This document shows, in pieces, positions 15,333 through 24,269 of a stretch of 64,000 bases of DNA. A program made the position numbers and the translations under genes. The DNA is from Candidatus Woykebacteria bacterium RBG_13_40_15. Lineage in GTDB: Bacteria; Patescibacteria; Microgenomatia; Woykebacterales; RBG-16-39-9b. The notes beneath the pieces were generated by a model, which saw only the letters and a list, made by a program, of their open reading frames with translations, searched no databases and was not told the DNA's origin. The stretch is from assembly GCA_001816655.1 (NCBI GenBank), contig MHCP01000015.1, positions 72,836 through 136,835 of the forward strand. The letters run 5' to 3'. The stretch's first letter is position 1; every line of letters begins with the position of its first letter.

Positions 15333-17027
15333 ATGGTAGTTGGGCAATTCTTCAAAAACGGGACTGCGATCCTTTTCAAAAGGCAAACTACAATTATTTC
15401 AGCAGCCACAATTATGATGATGTTGGTACTAGCATCAAGAGTACTTGGGCTGGTAAGAGATCGCCTTCTAGCGCACTTTTTTCCAGTTGGTTTTCTGGAC
15501 TCGTATCGGCTGGCCTTTGTCTTGCCGGATTTTATAGCTAATGTTCTCATTGTTGGAACCCTTTCCATCGCTTTTATACCGGTATTTACTACGTACCTTA
15601 ATTCAAAAGATGAAAAAGAAGGTTGGAAGGTAGCCTCCTCTGTGTTGAATCTTTCGCTTTTATTTTTTGCTTTAGTAGCTATCGTTATCTTTATCTTTGC
15701 TAACGTTATTTACCAAGCCACCCCCCTAAAAGCTGATCCGGATAAACTTATTTTAACTGCAAACCTAACAAGGATTATCTTAGTTGGAGAATTGCTTTTA
15801 ATCCTAGGAAATTTCTTTACCTCTGTTTTGCAAAGTTTTCATCGTTTCATAATTCCTGCCATAGCCCCGGTTCTTTATAATTTGGGGATAATTATTGGAA
15901 TTTTATGGTTCAGACAATTTTTTGGTTTTGAGCTTGGTTTGTATGGAGTTGCCTTAGGGGTAGTTTTTGGAGGAGTTTTCCACGTTTTGGTGCAGGTTGT
16001 TTTAGCAAAAAGTTTAGGTTTCAAGTACAATTTTAAATTCAGATTTAGAGACCCAGGCGTTGCAAGAATAGTGAAACTTTCCCTGCCTCGGGCAGCAAGT
16101 ATTGCATTTGCTCAAGCGGAGTGGGGAGTAAGTTTGTTTCTTGCTTTATTTTTGGCAGCTGGTTCTGCTGGAATTCTAGGATTTGCCTTGGATATACAAA
16201 ATTTCCCGATTGGAATCTTCGGTATTACATTTGCCACGGCTGCATTTCCAACCCTATCGATGGAATGGTCCTCTGGGAAAATTGAGGATTTCAAGACAAC
16301 TTTTCTCTCCACATTCCATCAAATTTTGTACCTGACAATTCCGATCAGTGTGCTATTTATGGTTTTGCGTGTTCCTGTTATCCGTATTATTTTAGGAACT
16401 GGGTTTTTCGATTGGCCCTCTACAGTCGCGACTGCAGTTACCATGTCTTATTTTGCAATTGGTATATTTGCTCAAAGCACCTTCTTTCTTCTTATACGGG
16501 CATTTTACTCCCTTCACGATGCCGCCACCCCCCTAAAAGTAGCTTTTGTTTCCTTGCTATTTCACATCGCGATAAGCGTTGGCGCGATAATTATTTTTGG
16601 CGGCAATCCAATTCCCGTCTCTTTTCTGGGCCTAGCGTTTGCCATGACAGGAATCTTTAGTTTTGTAACACTCCTTTTTTTGTTGGACAGAAAGGTTGGT
16701 GGTTTTGACAAAGCGAAGCTTTACTTACCGATTGCAAAGGTAGTTTTTTCCGCCTTGTTAATGGGAGTACTACTTTACTTACCACTCCATTTAAGAATTG
16801 GTGATAAATATATAATTGATCAAATTATCGATACGACAAGAGCCTTCAATTTGCTAGTTTTAACCGGGGCTGCTTTTGCCTTTGGGCTTGGAATTTACAC
16901 ACTCTTAACATGGTGGTTACAAAGCGAAGAACTTAAAACATTTGCAAAACTACTACCTGATTTTAAGAAAGTTCAAAAATTCCTAGTTTTTGAAGAAAGT
17001 CTTGAATCTGACGCGCCGAGCCGATAA
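15333..17027 (+). CDS. murJ: Lipid II flippase MurJ (MviN family)
   Basis: A polytopic membrane protein of about 564 residues. Family features: ASRVLGLVRDRLLAHFF near the N-terminus, LPDFIANVLIVGTLSIAFIP, the Arg/Lys-bearing helices, and FAQSTFFLLIRAFYSLHDAATPLKV with the conserved Arg-x-F-Y-x-x-x-D. It flips lipid-linked peptidoglycan precursor across the membrane. The open frame begins at 15222, inside rpsT on the other strand, but ATG 15333 immediately after the promoter is the plausible start. The last base overlaps the lepA ATG (TAATG), so the two are coupled. Confidence 0.92.
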   Translation: MVVGQFFKNGTAILFKRQTTIISAATIMMMLVLASRVLGLVRDRLLAHFFPVGFLDSYRLAFVLPDFIANVLIVGTLSIAFIPVFTTYLNSKDEKEGWKVASSVLNLSLLFFALVAIVIFIFANVIYQATPLKADPDKLILTANLTRIILVGELLLILGNFFTSVLQSFHRFIIPAIAPVLYNLGIIIGILWFRQFFGFELGLYGVALGVVFGGVFHVLVQVVLAKSLGFKYNFKFRFRDPGVARIVKLSLPRAASIAFAQAEWGVSLFLALFLAAGSAGILGFALDIQNFPIGIFGITFATAAFPTLSMEWSSGKIEDFKTTFLSTFHQILYLTIPISVLFMVLRVPVIRIILGTGFFDWPSTVATAVTMSYFAIGIFAQSTFFLLIRAFYSLHDAATPLKVAFVSLLFHIAISVGAIIIFGGNPIPVSFLGLAFAMTGIFSFVTLLFLLDRKVGGFDKAKLYLPIAKVVFSALLMGVLLYLPLHLRIGDKYIIDQIIDTTRAFNLLVLTGAAFAFGLGIYTLLTWWLQSEELKTFAKLLPDFKKVQKFLVFEESLESDAPSR

Positions 17028-18817
17028 TGAAAAATATCCGCAACCTCTCCATTATTGCCCACATTGATCATGGTAAGTCAACACTGGCAGATAGGTTCCT
17101 AGAGATTACCAATACGATTCCAAAAGACGAGTTGTTCCCCCAATATTTAGATCAGTTAGACTTGGAACGCGAAAGGGGAATAACTATAAAACTTGCACCA
17201 GTAACGATGAATTATCGAGGGGTCGAACTAAATCTAATCGATACTCCGGGCCATGCCGATTTCTCCTATGAAGTCTCACGGTCCCTTTCTTGCGTTGAGG
17301 GGGCAATTTTACTTGTTGATGCAACAAAAGGAATTGAAGCTCAGACACTTAGCCATCTCTTCCTCGCCGAAGAACAACAGTTAAAAATTATCCCAGTCTT
17401 AAACAAAATTGATCTTCCGGAAGCCCAAATAGAAGAAGTAAAAAAACAATTGAAAGAAACTTTAGGTTTTTCAGAAGAGGAAATTTATTCTGTTAGCGCG
17501 AAAACAGGAGAAGGTGTGGACGCTTTACTAGAAACAATAATTGAAAAAATTCCTACGCCTAAAGAATCTTCAGAAGAAAGTCTACGAGCTTTAATTTTTG
17601 ATTCTGTTTATGATTCATTCAAAGGAGCAATTGCATATGTGAGGATTTTCGATGGTGGGATAAAAAGTGGGGAACAAATAAAATTTTTGGCGAATGGTGA
17701 AATTGCTCAAAGCTCCTCAGTTGGGTATTTTGCGCCTCAATTTAAAGAGGGTAGTAGCTTGGAATCTGGGCAAATTGGTTGGATTGCGACGGGTTTTAAA
17801 GAAGTCTCCAAAGTTTCCGTTGGGGATACGATTACACATTTGAAGGAAGAAGCAGAAGCCCTACCAGGATATAGGCAATCAAAGCCTATGGTGTTTGCCG
17901 GCCTTTTTCCAGTCGAGCGGGACGATTTTCCAAAATTAAAAGAGGCGCTAGAAAAATTGAAATTAAACGATGCGGCTCTGACTTGGCAGCCGGAGAATTC
18001 TCCAGCGTTAGGTTTTGGTGTTAGAGCTGGTTTCCTGGGACTTCTTCATATGGAAATTGTCCAGGAACGACTTGAAAGAGAATCGGACCTTAATTTAATT
18101 ATTTCTGCCCCGACAGTTCCCTATAAAGTTGTTAAAACAAATAGGGAAAAGGTAATAATTTCCAATCCTCAAGAGTTGCCGTCAGCAGCTAACACCAAAG
18201 AAATAAGTGAACCATGGACAAAAGCAACCATAGTTACGTATCAAAAATATCTCGGATCAATTACTCAACTACTTCACACTCACAGGGGGCAAGTTTCAAA
18301 CATTGAATATCTTGGGGACAAAATAAAAATTTCTCTTGAAATTCCGCTAGCTGAAATAATTTCCCGCTTTTACGACCAGCTAAAAACAGTCTCTTCTGGT
18401 TTTGCCAGTTTAGATTACGAATTTTCAGAATATCGTCCGGCTAATTTAGTAAAACTTGAAATCTTAATTGCGAAAGAGCCAGTGGATGCACTTTCTCAAA
18501 TTGTTGTAAAAGAAAAAGCGTTTCGCACCGGAAAACTTTTAATCGAGAAATTAAAAGAAGCAATTCCCCGCCAACAGTTTGAGGTTTCACTTCAAGCAGC
18601 AATAGGCGCTCCTTCGACAGGCTTAGGACACGGCAAAATTATCGCTGCAGAAAAAATTCCACCATTTCGCAAAGACGTAATCGCCAAACTTTATGGGGGA
18701 GATAGAACCAGAAAAGACAAACTTCTAGAAAAACAAAAGGAAGGGAAACGAAGACTTAAAAGAGTTGGGAAAATAGATATTCCGCAGGAAGCTTTCCTGG
18801 CAGCGCTCAAAATCTAA
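17027..18817 (+). CDS. lepA: Elongation factor 4 (LepA), back-translocating GTPase
   Basis: 596 residues, the normal length. G-domain motifs: AHIDHGKSTLADR (G1), ERERGITIKLAPV (G2 with the LepA-type substitution), DTPGHADFSYEV (G3), NKIDLPEA (G4), SAKTGEGV (G5). The C-terminal LepA-specific domain ends GKIDIPQEAFLAALKI. It binds the ribosome and remodels stalled or mistranslocated complexes. A diverged copy of the last 11 codons is found 30 bases downstream. Confidence 0.97.
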   Translation: MKNIRNLSIIAHIDHGKSTLADRFLEITNTIPKDELFPQYLDQLDLERERGITIKLAPVTMNYRGVELNLIDTPGHADFSYEVSRSLSCVEGAILLVDATKGIEAQTLSHLFLAEEQQLKIIPVLNKIDLPEAQIEEVKKQLKETLGFSEEEIYSVSAKTGEGVDALLETIIEKIPTPKESSEESLRALIFDSVYDSFKGAIAYVRIFDGGIKSGEQIKFLANGEIAQSSSVGYFAPQFKEGSSLESGQIGWIATGFKEVSKVSVGDTITHLKEEAEALPGYRQSKPMVFAGLFPVERDDFPKLKEALEKLKLNDAALTWQPENSPALGFGVRAGFLGLLHMEIVQERLERESDLNLIISAPTVPYKVVKTNREKVIISNPQELPSAANTKEISEPWTKATIVTYQKYLGSITQLLHTHRGQVSNIEYLGDKIKISLEIPLAEIISRFYDQLKTVSSGFASLDYEFSEYRPANLVKLEILIAKEPVDALSQIVVKEKAFRTGKLLIEKLKEAIPRQQFEVSLQAAIGAPSTGLGHGKIIAAEKIPPFRKDVIAKLYGGDRTRKDKLLEKQKEGKRRLKRVGKIDIPQEAFLAALKI

Positions 18818-18825
18818 TAACTTTA

Positions 18826-18845
18826 TCCTGAGCGAAGTCGAAGGA
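18826..18845. repeat. Interspersed 20-bp repeat TCCTGAGCGAAGTCGAAGGA
   Basis: This imperfect palindrome is a well-known dispersed intergenic repeat in many bacterial genomes, including CPR ones. Here it sits exactly between the lepA stop and the duplicated lepA tail. Confidence 0.7.
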
Positions 18846-18846
18846 C

Positions 18847-18879
18847 CAAGAAGCCTTTTTGGCAGCACTGAAAATTTAG
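18847..18879 (+). pseudogene. Relic of a second lepA 3' end
   Basis: The frame reads QEAFLAALKI and stop, identical in protein to the last ten residues of the intact LepA, yet with different codons (gaagcctttttggcagcactg against gaagctttcctggcagcgctc). Silent divergence implies an old copy or one from a related strain. It borders the GC-rich island that ends at 18907. Confidence 0.75.
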
Positions 18880-18906
18880 TTTCGTACGACTTTTTTGGAT
18901 AAAGAA

Positions 18907-18939
18907 GAGCGGCCCGGTGGTATAACCCTCAGGCCGCTC
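18907..18939 (-). terminator. Terminator of the HdrD-like/NarI-like operon
   Basis: GAGCGGCC pairs with GGCCGCTC around a 17-base loop; on the minus strand it is followed by TTCTTT. It lies 21 bases downstream of the NarI-like stop. Confidence 0.8.
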
Positions 18940-18960
18940 GTTTACACTCTCTCCGATTCG

Positions 18961-19791
18961 CTACGCGATTCTTCCCTCCGCCCTTCGTTTCACTGCTCCC
19001 CACGCTCTCCACCTCGCTATCTCGTGGAAAAGAAAGGTGAAGGGGAAGAGCGAAACTATCGTTAGCCCAAAGCTTACGTGGATTATGTAGGCATAATCCC
19101 TCGGCACCGGAGAAAGGAAGGTGAGGAGCATTGCGCCATCCATCACAAGGACGATTAGCCCGATGGCCTTCCTGCTCCAACCGACGCGATTTCTTGGGAG
19201 GCCGTCCACCCTTATCCCAGCCGCTTTCACGACGTTGTCTAGGGGAATGATCATCCCTCTTTTCTTCAGAGCACTCATCACAAACGGGATGGCCATCCCA
19301 ATTGTCGCGGAGAAAAGCGCGGCTACAAAGAGGGGGGTCATCATACCCCCAACGCTAACCAGCCGCCCACTCTCCCCGAAGATATCTTGAGTGTGCTCAA
19401 ACCAGCCAAAGACTAATGGTACCGTCTTTGACGGCGACTCGAATGAATTCCTTGAGAGGTACACCCCTGTGGCAAAAGTGTACATACCGACTGCGGCATA
19501 GAATCCGACGTGGTAGAGAATGTGTCCCACGAAGGTTATTGGATTTGCTTTGGCCCAGAACCTCCATTGCGAGACGACAGTTACTTCCCAGAGAGCCCGG
19601 AGCAGAGAAGTGCCCTCTGCGGGGTAGGGAGTCTTCGGTCGTGGAGTCATCCCCCTTGGCATGGTGCGCAGGCAATAAACGAGGAAGGCCAACTTATATC
19701 CTACGCCCAAAACGAACACACAACAGGCGAAGATAGCGTAGGCGGGCAGCGCCTTTGTCGTTACAAAGGTTGTTGGATCCATCTCGCTCAC
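18961..19791 (-). CDS. NarI/DsrM-like membrane cytochrome b subunit
   Basis: 276 residues with about five or six hydrophobic spans (near 17-38, 80-105, 152-172, 207-228, 235-257). Paired His that could ligate b-type haem are in GHILYHVGFY and in the last helix region (HVSFGL, then FLFHEIARW). This is the layout of nitrate reductase gamma/DsrM/HdrE proteins, which pass quinol electrons to a partner. Its start overlaps the stop of the iron-sulfur gene by 4 bases, so the two form a membrane complex like DsrMK or HdrDE. Electron donor and acceptor are unknown. GC-rich, apparently foreign. Confidence 0.75.
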   Translation of the reverse strand: MSEMDPTTFVTTKALPAYAIFACCVFVLGVGYKLAFLVYCLRTMPRGMTPRPKTPYPAEGTSLLRALWEVTVVSQWRFWAKANPITFVGHILYHVGFYAAVGMYTFATGVYLSRNSFESPSKTVPLVFGWFEHTQDIFGESGRLVSVGGMMTPLFVAALFSATIGMAIPFVMSALKKRGMIIPLDNVVKAAGIRVDGLPRNRVGWSRKAIGLIVLVMDGAMLLTFLSPVPRDYAYIIHVSFGLTIVSLFPFTFLFHEIARWRAWGAVKRRAEGRIA

Positions 19792-21116
19792 CAGCCCTTT
19801 CCGGAAGGTGGTTCTTCCAATACTCGCGTTCTTGACGCGAGCCGTGCGCTATTTAGAACTAAGTCGCAAAGAAGACTGACCTGGAGGTCAAGTGCGTAGA
19901 AATCTGATGTGTCGGCCAGTGATAGGGCGCAGCTTGCGCATGGTGTAGCTACCATCTTTGCGCCGGTTGCTCGCATCTGTTCCGCCTTCAGAACTGATAC
20001 TTGGCGGCGCCGACTCATCCCAGGTGAAGTTGGCGGGTAGGTTCGCAATGTGCCTGCACCACCATTGCAGCAGTAGCTGGATAGCCCGTTTGGTTCCATC
20101 TCGACCACTTCGGTGACACACTTCCCCAAGAGATCCCGAATTACGGGGCCATAACCTGACAGACGTGTGGTCCAACAGGGATCGTGGATGGCCACTGCCA
20201 TATCGATTGGTTCAACCAGGAGTCTGCCGGTTTCTATCAAATCGAGGAGAAGAGCATCAACATAGATAATCTCGATGTCCGGATAGTCAGCCCCGATGAA
20301 AGAGCGTAGATCCACCAAATGGGCCCTAACATCGCAGCCGCACTCGCCGATAATTACCCTCTTGCAACCGAGACGAGAGGCTTCCTCTAGGGTGTTTCGC
20401 ACGGCTTTTCTACCAAGGACGGGGTCTACAGCAGTGGTCAAAACCTCGGTGCCGGTGTCGACTAGCCCGGAACTTAGAGTGAAACTCACCCCTCCAGCTG
20501 TCAACAACTCTACCGAATCGACGACATCTTTTGGAGAGTGATAAGTCTGAATGCCTGAGCAGGCAAACAGGTAATCAGCTCCTGGCTGGTCAATAGGGAC
20601 TGAGATATCACGGCCCTTCGCGATAGCAGTGATCCTTCCAATGACTGCTTCAGAAGTTAGCCCGAAGGAGTGACCAGTTTCTTGGTAGTTACGTTGTATC
20701 TCAGCAACTGTGTCGGGTACCATCCCACAAGAGGACAAGGCCATCCTGGCCAGCTGAGCAATCCTTCGATTGCTGACACCTTGGGGACAGGCCAATGAGC
20801 AGCGCCCACACATAGTGCAGCAAAGGAAGATTGCATCTCTCATCTCCTGCAGCTCCGCAATACCTGGCTTTCTCTTCAATCCAAGAGTGGTTAGCACTTT
20901 TCCAATTGGATTTGGATCTATGTAGGCGAAGTAGAAGCTCCGCAACAGATTGCTTCTCGTCATAGGGTGTAGCTGTGGGTTATTTGTCCCAAGAAACCAC
21001 GCGCAGGCATTACCACATATTCCACAACCGATACACCCCGTAAGGTGAGTGATGATATCTTCGGCATTTAACGCTCCCTCTAAGGTGCCCACAAACGTCC
21101 TTACTTGTGGATCCAT
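19788..21116 (-). CDS. HdrD/DsrK/GlpC-like iron-sulfur oxidoreductase
   Basis: 442 residues. Two N-terminal 4Fe-4S motifs are complete: CIGCGICGNAC (about residues 32-42) and CTMCGRCSLACP (about 100-111). C-terminal CCG domains follow: the first has only single Cys sites (FACSGIQ, GECGCDVR) and lacks the CCG pair; the second is intact (HDPCW, CCNGGAG, TPCASC), enough for one non-cubane cluster of the HdrB/D type. It probably oxidises or reduces a thiol/disulfide or organic acid substrate with quinone, via the NarI-like partner. GC-rich island with its own promoter and terminator. Such complexes are unexpected in a fermentative CPR-type cell. Confidence 0.8.
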   Translation of the reverse strand: MDPQVRTFVGTLEGALNAEDIITHLTGCIGCGICGNACAWFLGTNNPQLHPMTRSNLLRSFYFAYIDPNPIGKVLTTLGLKRKPGIAELQEMRDAIFLCCTMCGRCSLACPQGVSNRRIAQLARMALSSCGMVPDTVAEIQRNYQETGHSFGLTSEAVIGRITAIAKGRDISVPIDQPGADYLFACSGIQTYHSPKDVVDSVELLTAGGVSFTLSSGLVDTGTEVLTTAVDPVLGRKAVRNTLEEASRLGCKRVIIGECGCDVRAHLVDLRSFIGADYPDIEIIYVDALLLDLIETGRLLVEPIDMAVAIHDPCWTTRLSGYGPVIRDLLGKCVTEVVEMEPNGLSSYCCNGGAGTLRTYPPTSPGMSRRRQVSVLKAEQMRATGAKMVATPCASCALSLADTSDFYALDLQVSLLCDLVLNSARLASRTRVLEEPPSGKGW

Positions 21117-21178
21117 CTTATACCCCCTTGTTAAGGTGCAAAAATCTTTGGGAAATCAGGACAAAAATGACGTGTGAT

Positions 21179-21207
21179 ACTATAACCTATAATTTTATCT
21201 TTGTCAA
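21179..21207 (-). promoter_or_regulatory. Promoter of the HdrD-like/NarI-like operon
   Basis: Minus strand TTGACA, 17-base spacer, TATAGT, about 60 bases before the start codon at 21116. It is a near-consensus sigma-70 promoter in AT-rich DNA upstream of GC-rich coding sequence. Confidence 0.8.
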
Positions 21208-21311
21208 AACACACTATCTATAAAGAGTAAGTATTAGTCTGTTTTGGTGCCACAAGAATAAATGCTGTTAAAGAGTTCAGCAAACACAGGAAGAATAGAA
21301 TGGTAGCCATT

Positions 21312-21342
21312 AAAAACCTATGTGGTCGACATAGAGGTTTTG
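21312..21342 (-). terminator. Terminator of the GT39 gene
   Basis: Minus strand AAAACCTCTATGT pairs with ACATAGGTTTT across a short loop and runs into TTTTTAATG. It follows the stop of the glycosyltransferase at 21373. The remaining 21117-21372 holds the divergent-side promoter above and no ORF that I can support. Confidence 0.7.
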
Positions 21343-21372
21343 TAAGCCTCAATCGACCCTTCTTAATTAAAG

Positions 21373-22995
21373 TTACTCAATCTTATAAACAAAAATACTT
21401 TGTCCTGCACGGAAGATAGGTTTATGATGATCGATAACCCAGGAGTATGTGTTTTTTTGAGTTTCATTGTAAACAATTACTGAAGCTGAGAGCGCGAGGT
21501 AGCCTTTGTAATTTTTATCATTCACAGTAATTTTTGTCGCTGGAATATCGTAATATTTTGTCGCAAAAAAACCGGTGTAATTATCAAAAGCAATTGATTT
21601 TATATTGTTTTGATGGACGTAATCGGCAAGTCTTTTTAAATCCTGTCCCCAATCATAATTTGAATCATCGGAAACTTTCCAACCGCTTGCTGTCCCCCCA
21701 AAAGCGGCATTGTAGTAACTTAAAAAACTAGGGAACGTTGTCCAAACAGACCAGATTCTTCCGGCGATTATTATTAATAGTGCGAGACCAACAATTGCGA
21801 AAGAAATTTGCTTCGAAAAATTTTTAAGAGTCAATCTCGCTAAAGCAAAAAAACCACCAGCCCCAAGAATAATCATAAATGGATAGATAGGCAGCATATG
21901 TCGAACGCCAATGTTAAATTTTGAAATCATTGCGACCGTTAAATAGACCACTGGTGGGACGAAAAGTAAGAGGAACTGCCGTTTAGTTAATTGAAATTTC
22001 TTTAAACTAATTGCGGTTAAGGAAATCAAAAACAAAAGCAAAGTTAAAATTTGGGTTTTAGCCAAAATCACAATCGGGAAGTAATACCACCTGCCGCCAA
22101 AATAAGATTGTCCCAACAAATATGAAAAGCGTTGGTCGTGAGAAAGACCATAAGGGATTAAAATTAGACCTTTAAAATATTCATAGGGAAAAAACCCTAC
22201 AAGACCCCGTTCTCGGAAAGATAAAAGACCGTAGAAAAGAAAGATTATGGAGAAAACCCCAAAGAAAACTGCAAGCAAATGAATTCTTGGCTTGTATTTT
22301 TGATTGCGGTAGAGGATTTCCATAAAGATTAAAATTAGGGGGAACAAAATAAATGTGGAATGCTTGCTCAAAAAGGAAAGAGCAAGAGAAACAATCAGAA
22401 AAATTAATCTTTTTCTCTCTTGCCGCTCAAAATAAAGATAAAGCGCATAAATAGAAAGGAGTATAAAACCAGTTGCTGCAAGGTCAGTATTTACCAGACT
22501 TCCGTGGGCTAAGATATTTGGTTCTGTTGCATAAAGAAATGTTGCTAAAAGAGCCGCTCCCTTCCCAAAAAGTTTTGTAGTAAACAAAAAAACTACTATT
22601 CCAAAAAACACTGTAAGTAAGATCAACGGAATTCTTGTTGAAAATAAAATCGAGTCGGGATTGTTACCACTAAAGTTCAAAAAATTCCTTGAATAAGTAA
22701 ACATTTTTCCAACATTAAATTCGACGTCACGGCTAGTAAAAATGGGATCTTCCTTGTCAAACTTAATATTTTGGAAAAGTAAGGGGGTGCTAGCGAGTGA
22801 TTTAGCAAAAAGGGGATGTTCAGCGTCTATGTAATCAATTCCATATTTCAGCGCAGCATAACCAGAAAGAATATGAGGCGGCTCATCGCTGGTGGGCGAA
22901 TCGTTTCTGACAGCTTGCAACATCAATACACCCATCAAAGAGACAATTAAAAAAGCCGCAAGAGCAAATAAAATATTTCTGTACTTAAGTGTCAC
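21373..22995 (-). CDS. Glycosyltransferase family 39 (PMT/ArnT-like) membrane protein
   Basis: 540 residues with about ten transmembrane helices. The first extracytoplasmic loop carries TSDEPPHILSGYAALKYG and DAEHPLFAKSLASTP, the Asp-Glu and His-Pro signature of lipid-linked-sugar glycosyltransferases. A soluble C-terminal domain of about 120 residues follows (DDSNYDWGQDLKRLADYVH, a motif common in this family). It would transfer sugars from polyprenyl phosphate to proteins or wall lipids outside the membrane. Target unknown. Confidence 0.85.
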   Translation of the reverse strand: MTLKYRNILFALAAFLIVSLMGVLMLQAVRNDSPTSDEPPHILSGYAALKYGIDYIDAEHPLFAKSLASTPLLFQNIKFDKEDPIFTSRDVEFNVGKMFTYSRNFLNFSGNNPDSILFSTRIPLILLTVFFGIVVFLFTTKLFGKGAALLATFLYATEPNILAHGSLVNTDLAATGFILLSIYALYLYFERQERKRLIFLIVSLALSFLSKHSTFILFPLILIFMEILYRNQKYKPRIHLLAVFFGVFSIIFLFYGLLSFRERGLVGFFPYEYFKGLILIPYGLSHDQRFSYLLGQSYFGGRWYYFPIVILAKTQILTLLLFLISLTAISLKKFQLTKRQFLLLFVPPVVYLTVAMISKFNIGVRHMLPIYPFMIILGAGGFFALARLTLKNFSKQISFAIVGLALLIIIAGRIWSVWTTFPSFLSYYNAAFGGTASGWKVSDDSNYDWGQDLKRLADYVHQNNIKSIAFDNYTGFFATKYYDIPATKITVNDKNYKGYLALSASVIVYNETQKNTYSWVIDHHKPIFRAGQSIFVYKIE

Positions 22996-23033
22996 TAATT
23001 CAAAAGTATATCATAAGGGAATTAGGCAGACTA

Positions 23034-23062
23034 TTGACAAGTGTTAGCACTCGTGCTAAATT
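23034..23062 (+). promoter_or_regulatory. hrcA-grpE-dnaK promoter with compact CIRCE-like operator
   Basis: TTGACA (23034-23039), 17-base spacer, TAAATT (23057-23062). The spacer holds TTAGCAC-TC-GTGCTAA (23044-23059), a perfect 7-bp inverted repeat with a 2-base gap. Normal CIRCE has TTAGCACTC and GAGTGCTAA separated by 9; the left arm is exact here, while at the canonical distance only TTTTGCTAG is found. HrcA, encoded next, is the likely repressor. Confidence 0.75.
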
Positions 23063-23088
23063 TTTGCTAGCAAAATTGTTTCAAAGCT

Positions 23089-23820
23089 ATGGTAGATTTA
23101 ACTGAGAGACAACAGGAACTTCTAAGAGCAGTAGTTGATGAGTATATTGCCACTGCCGAACCAGTAGGCAGCGAATCAATTGTTGAAAAATATTCACTTG
23201 GTGTCTCCCCTGCGACAGTCCGTAATGAAATGGTTTCTTTGATCGAAAAAGGCTATTTAAAACAGCCACACACTAGTGCTGGTCGAATTCCATCTCCTCA
23301 AGGCATTAAGTTTTACATAAACGAGTTGATGAAAGAACAAGCGGTTCCGGTTAAAGATGAAGTTTCTATTAAAGAAAATCTTTGGGATTATCGCTTTCAC
23401 TTACACCGACTTTTGAAGCAGGCAACTAGGGAACTCTCAGAACAATCAGGAACATTAGCCCTAGCCGTTACGGAAGAGGGGGACGTCTTCCATTCAGGTT
23501 CTCACATGATCCTCGATATGCCTGAATTTTTTGATATTGATTTGACTAAAACAGTTCTCATGTTATTGGATCACCAAGATCTTTTGAACCAAATTCTAGA
23601 AAAAGCAGTTGGGAATGAGCCAACCCATATTTTAGTCGGCAGTGAGCTTGGAAATGATTATTTAGAATCTTGCGGTTTGATCTTTGCCCCGTTTGGCTCT
23701 GGAAAGAAAAACGTTGGCATTATCGGAGTAATTGGGCCAACACGCATGGCTTACCCCAGGGTAATTCCCACTGTGAGGTATTTTGGTGATCTTCTCACCG
23801 AACTTGTAGGTGGCTGGTAA
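23089..23820 (+). CDS. hrcA: Heat-inducible transcription repressor HrcA
   Basis: 243 residues, about 100 shorter than usual. The winged-helix N-terminus (TERQQELLRAVVDEYIATAEPVGS, SPATVRNEMVSLIEKGYLKQPHTSAGRIPS) is fully conserved; the later dimerisation/GAF-like part is shortened but keeps IGVIGPTRMAYPRVIPTVRYF. It represses chaperone genes and is inactivated when unfolded proteins titrate the chaperones. First gene of the hrcA-grpE-(80 aa)-dnaK operon, next to a CIRCE-like site, which implies autoregulation. Confidence 0.93.
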   Translation: MVDLTERQQELLRAVVDEYIATAEPVGSESIVEKYSLGVSPATVRNEMVSLIEKGYLKQPHTSAGRIPSPQGIKFYINELMKEQAVPVKDEVSIKENLWDYRFHLHRLLKQATRELSEQSGTLALAVTEEGDVFHSGSHMILDMPEFFDIDLTKTVLMLLDHQDLLNQILEKAVGNEPTHILVGSELGNDYLESCGLIFAPFGSGKKNVGIIGVIGPTRMAYPRVIPTVRYFGDLLTELVGGW

Positions 23821-23822
23821 CT

Positions 23823-24269
23823 ATGGCTAAAAAAGCGGATAAGAGTACAGAAAGAATACGGGAATTGGAAAATCAGTTGAAGCGAGCTCTTGCCGATTAC
23901 GACAATTTACAAAAAAGAATAGAAGCCGACAAAGATCAGATTATAAAATTTTCTAAAATAATAATTTTAAGCAAGTTCTTGGATGTTTTAGACACGTTTG
24001 AAAATATTGAAGAGGAATGCAAAGAAGCAAACCCGGGACTGCGAAGTGGAATAGAGCTAACATTGGATCAATTTAAGAAAGTTTTGGCGAGCGCAGGAGT
24101 TGAAGAAATTAAAACCGACGCTGATTTCGATCCGAGATTTCACGAGGCAGTCGACGTAGTAGCCGGAGAAGCCAATAACAAAATCGTTGAAGTCGTCGAA
24201 AAAGGCTATAAAATAGAAGACAAAATTATCCGCCCAGCAAAGGTGAGAGTAAGCAAAAAGGATTTATAA
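23823..24269 (+). CDS. grpE: GrpE nucleotide exchange factor
   Basis: 148 residues. A long N-terminal helix (ELENQLKRALADYDNLQKRIEADK) dimerises, and the C-terminal beta domain keeps DADFDPRFHEAV and KGYKIEDKIIRPAKVRVSK, the conserved GrpE end. It releases ADP from DnaK. It starts 2 bases after hrcA and abuts the next gene. Confidence 0.95.
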   Translation: MAKKADKSTERIRELENQLKRALADYDNLQKRIEADKDQIIKFSKIIILSKFLDVLDTFENIEEECKEANPGLRSGIELTLDQFKKVLASAGVEEIKTDADFDPRFHEAVDVVAGEANNKIVEVVEKGYKIEDKIIRPAKVRVSKKDL

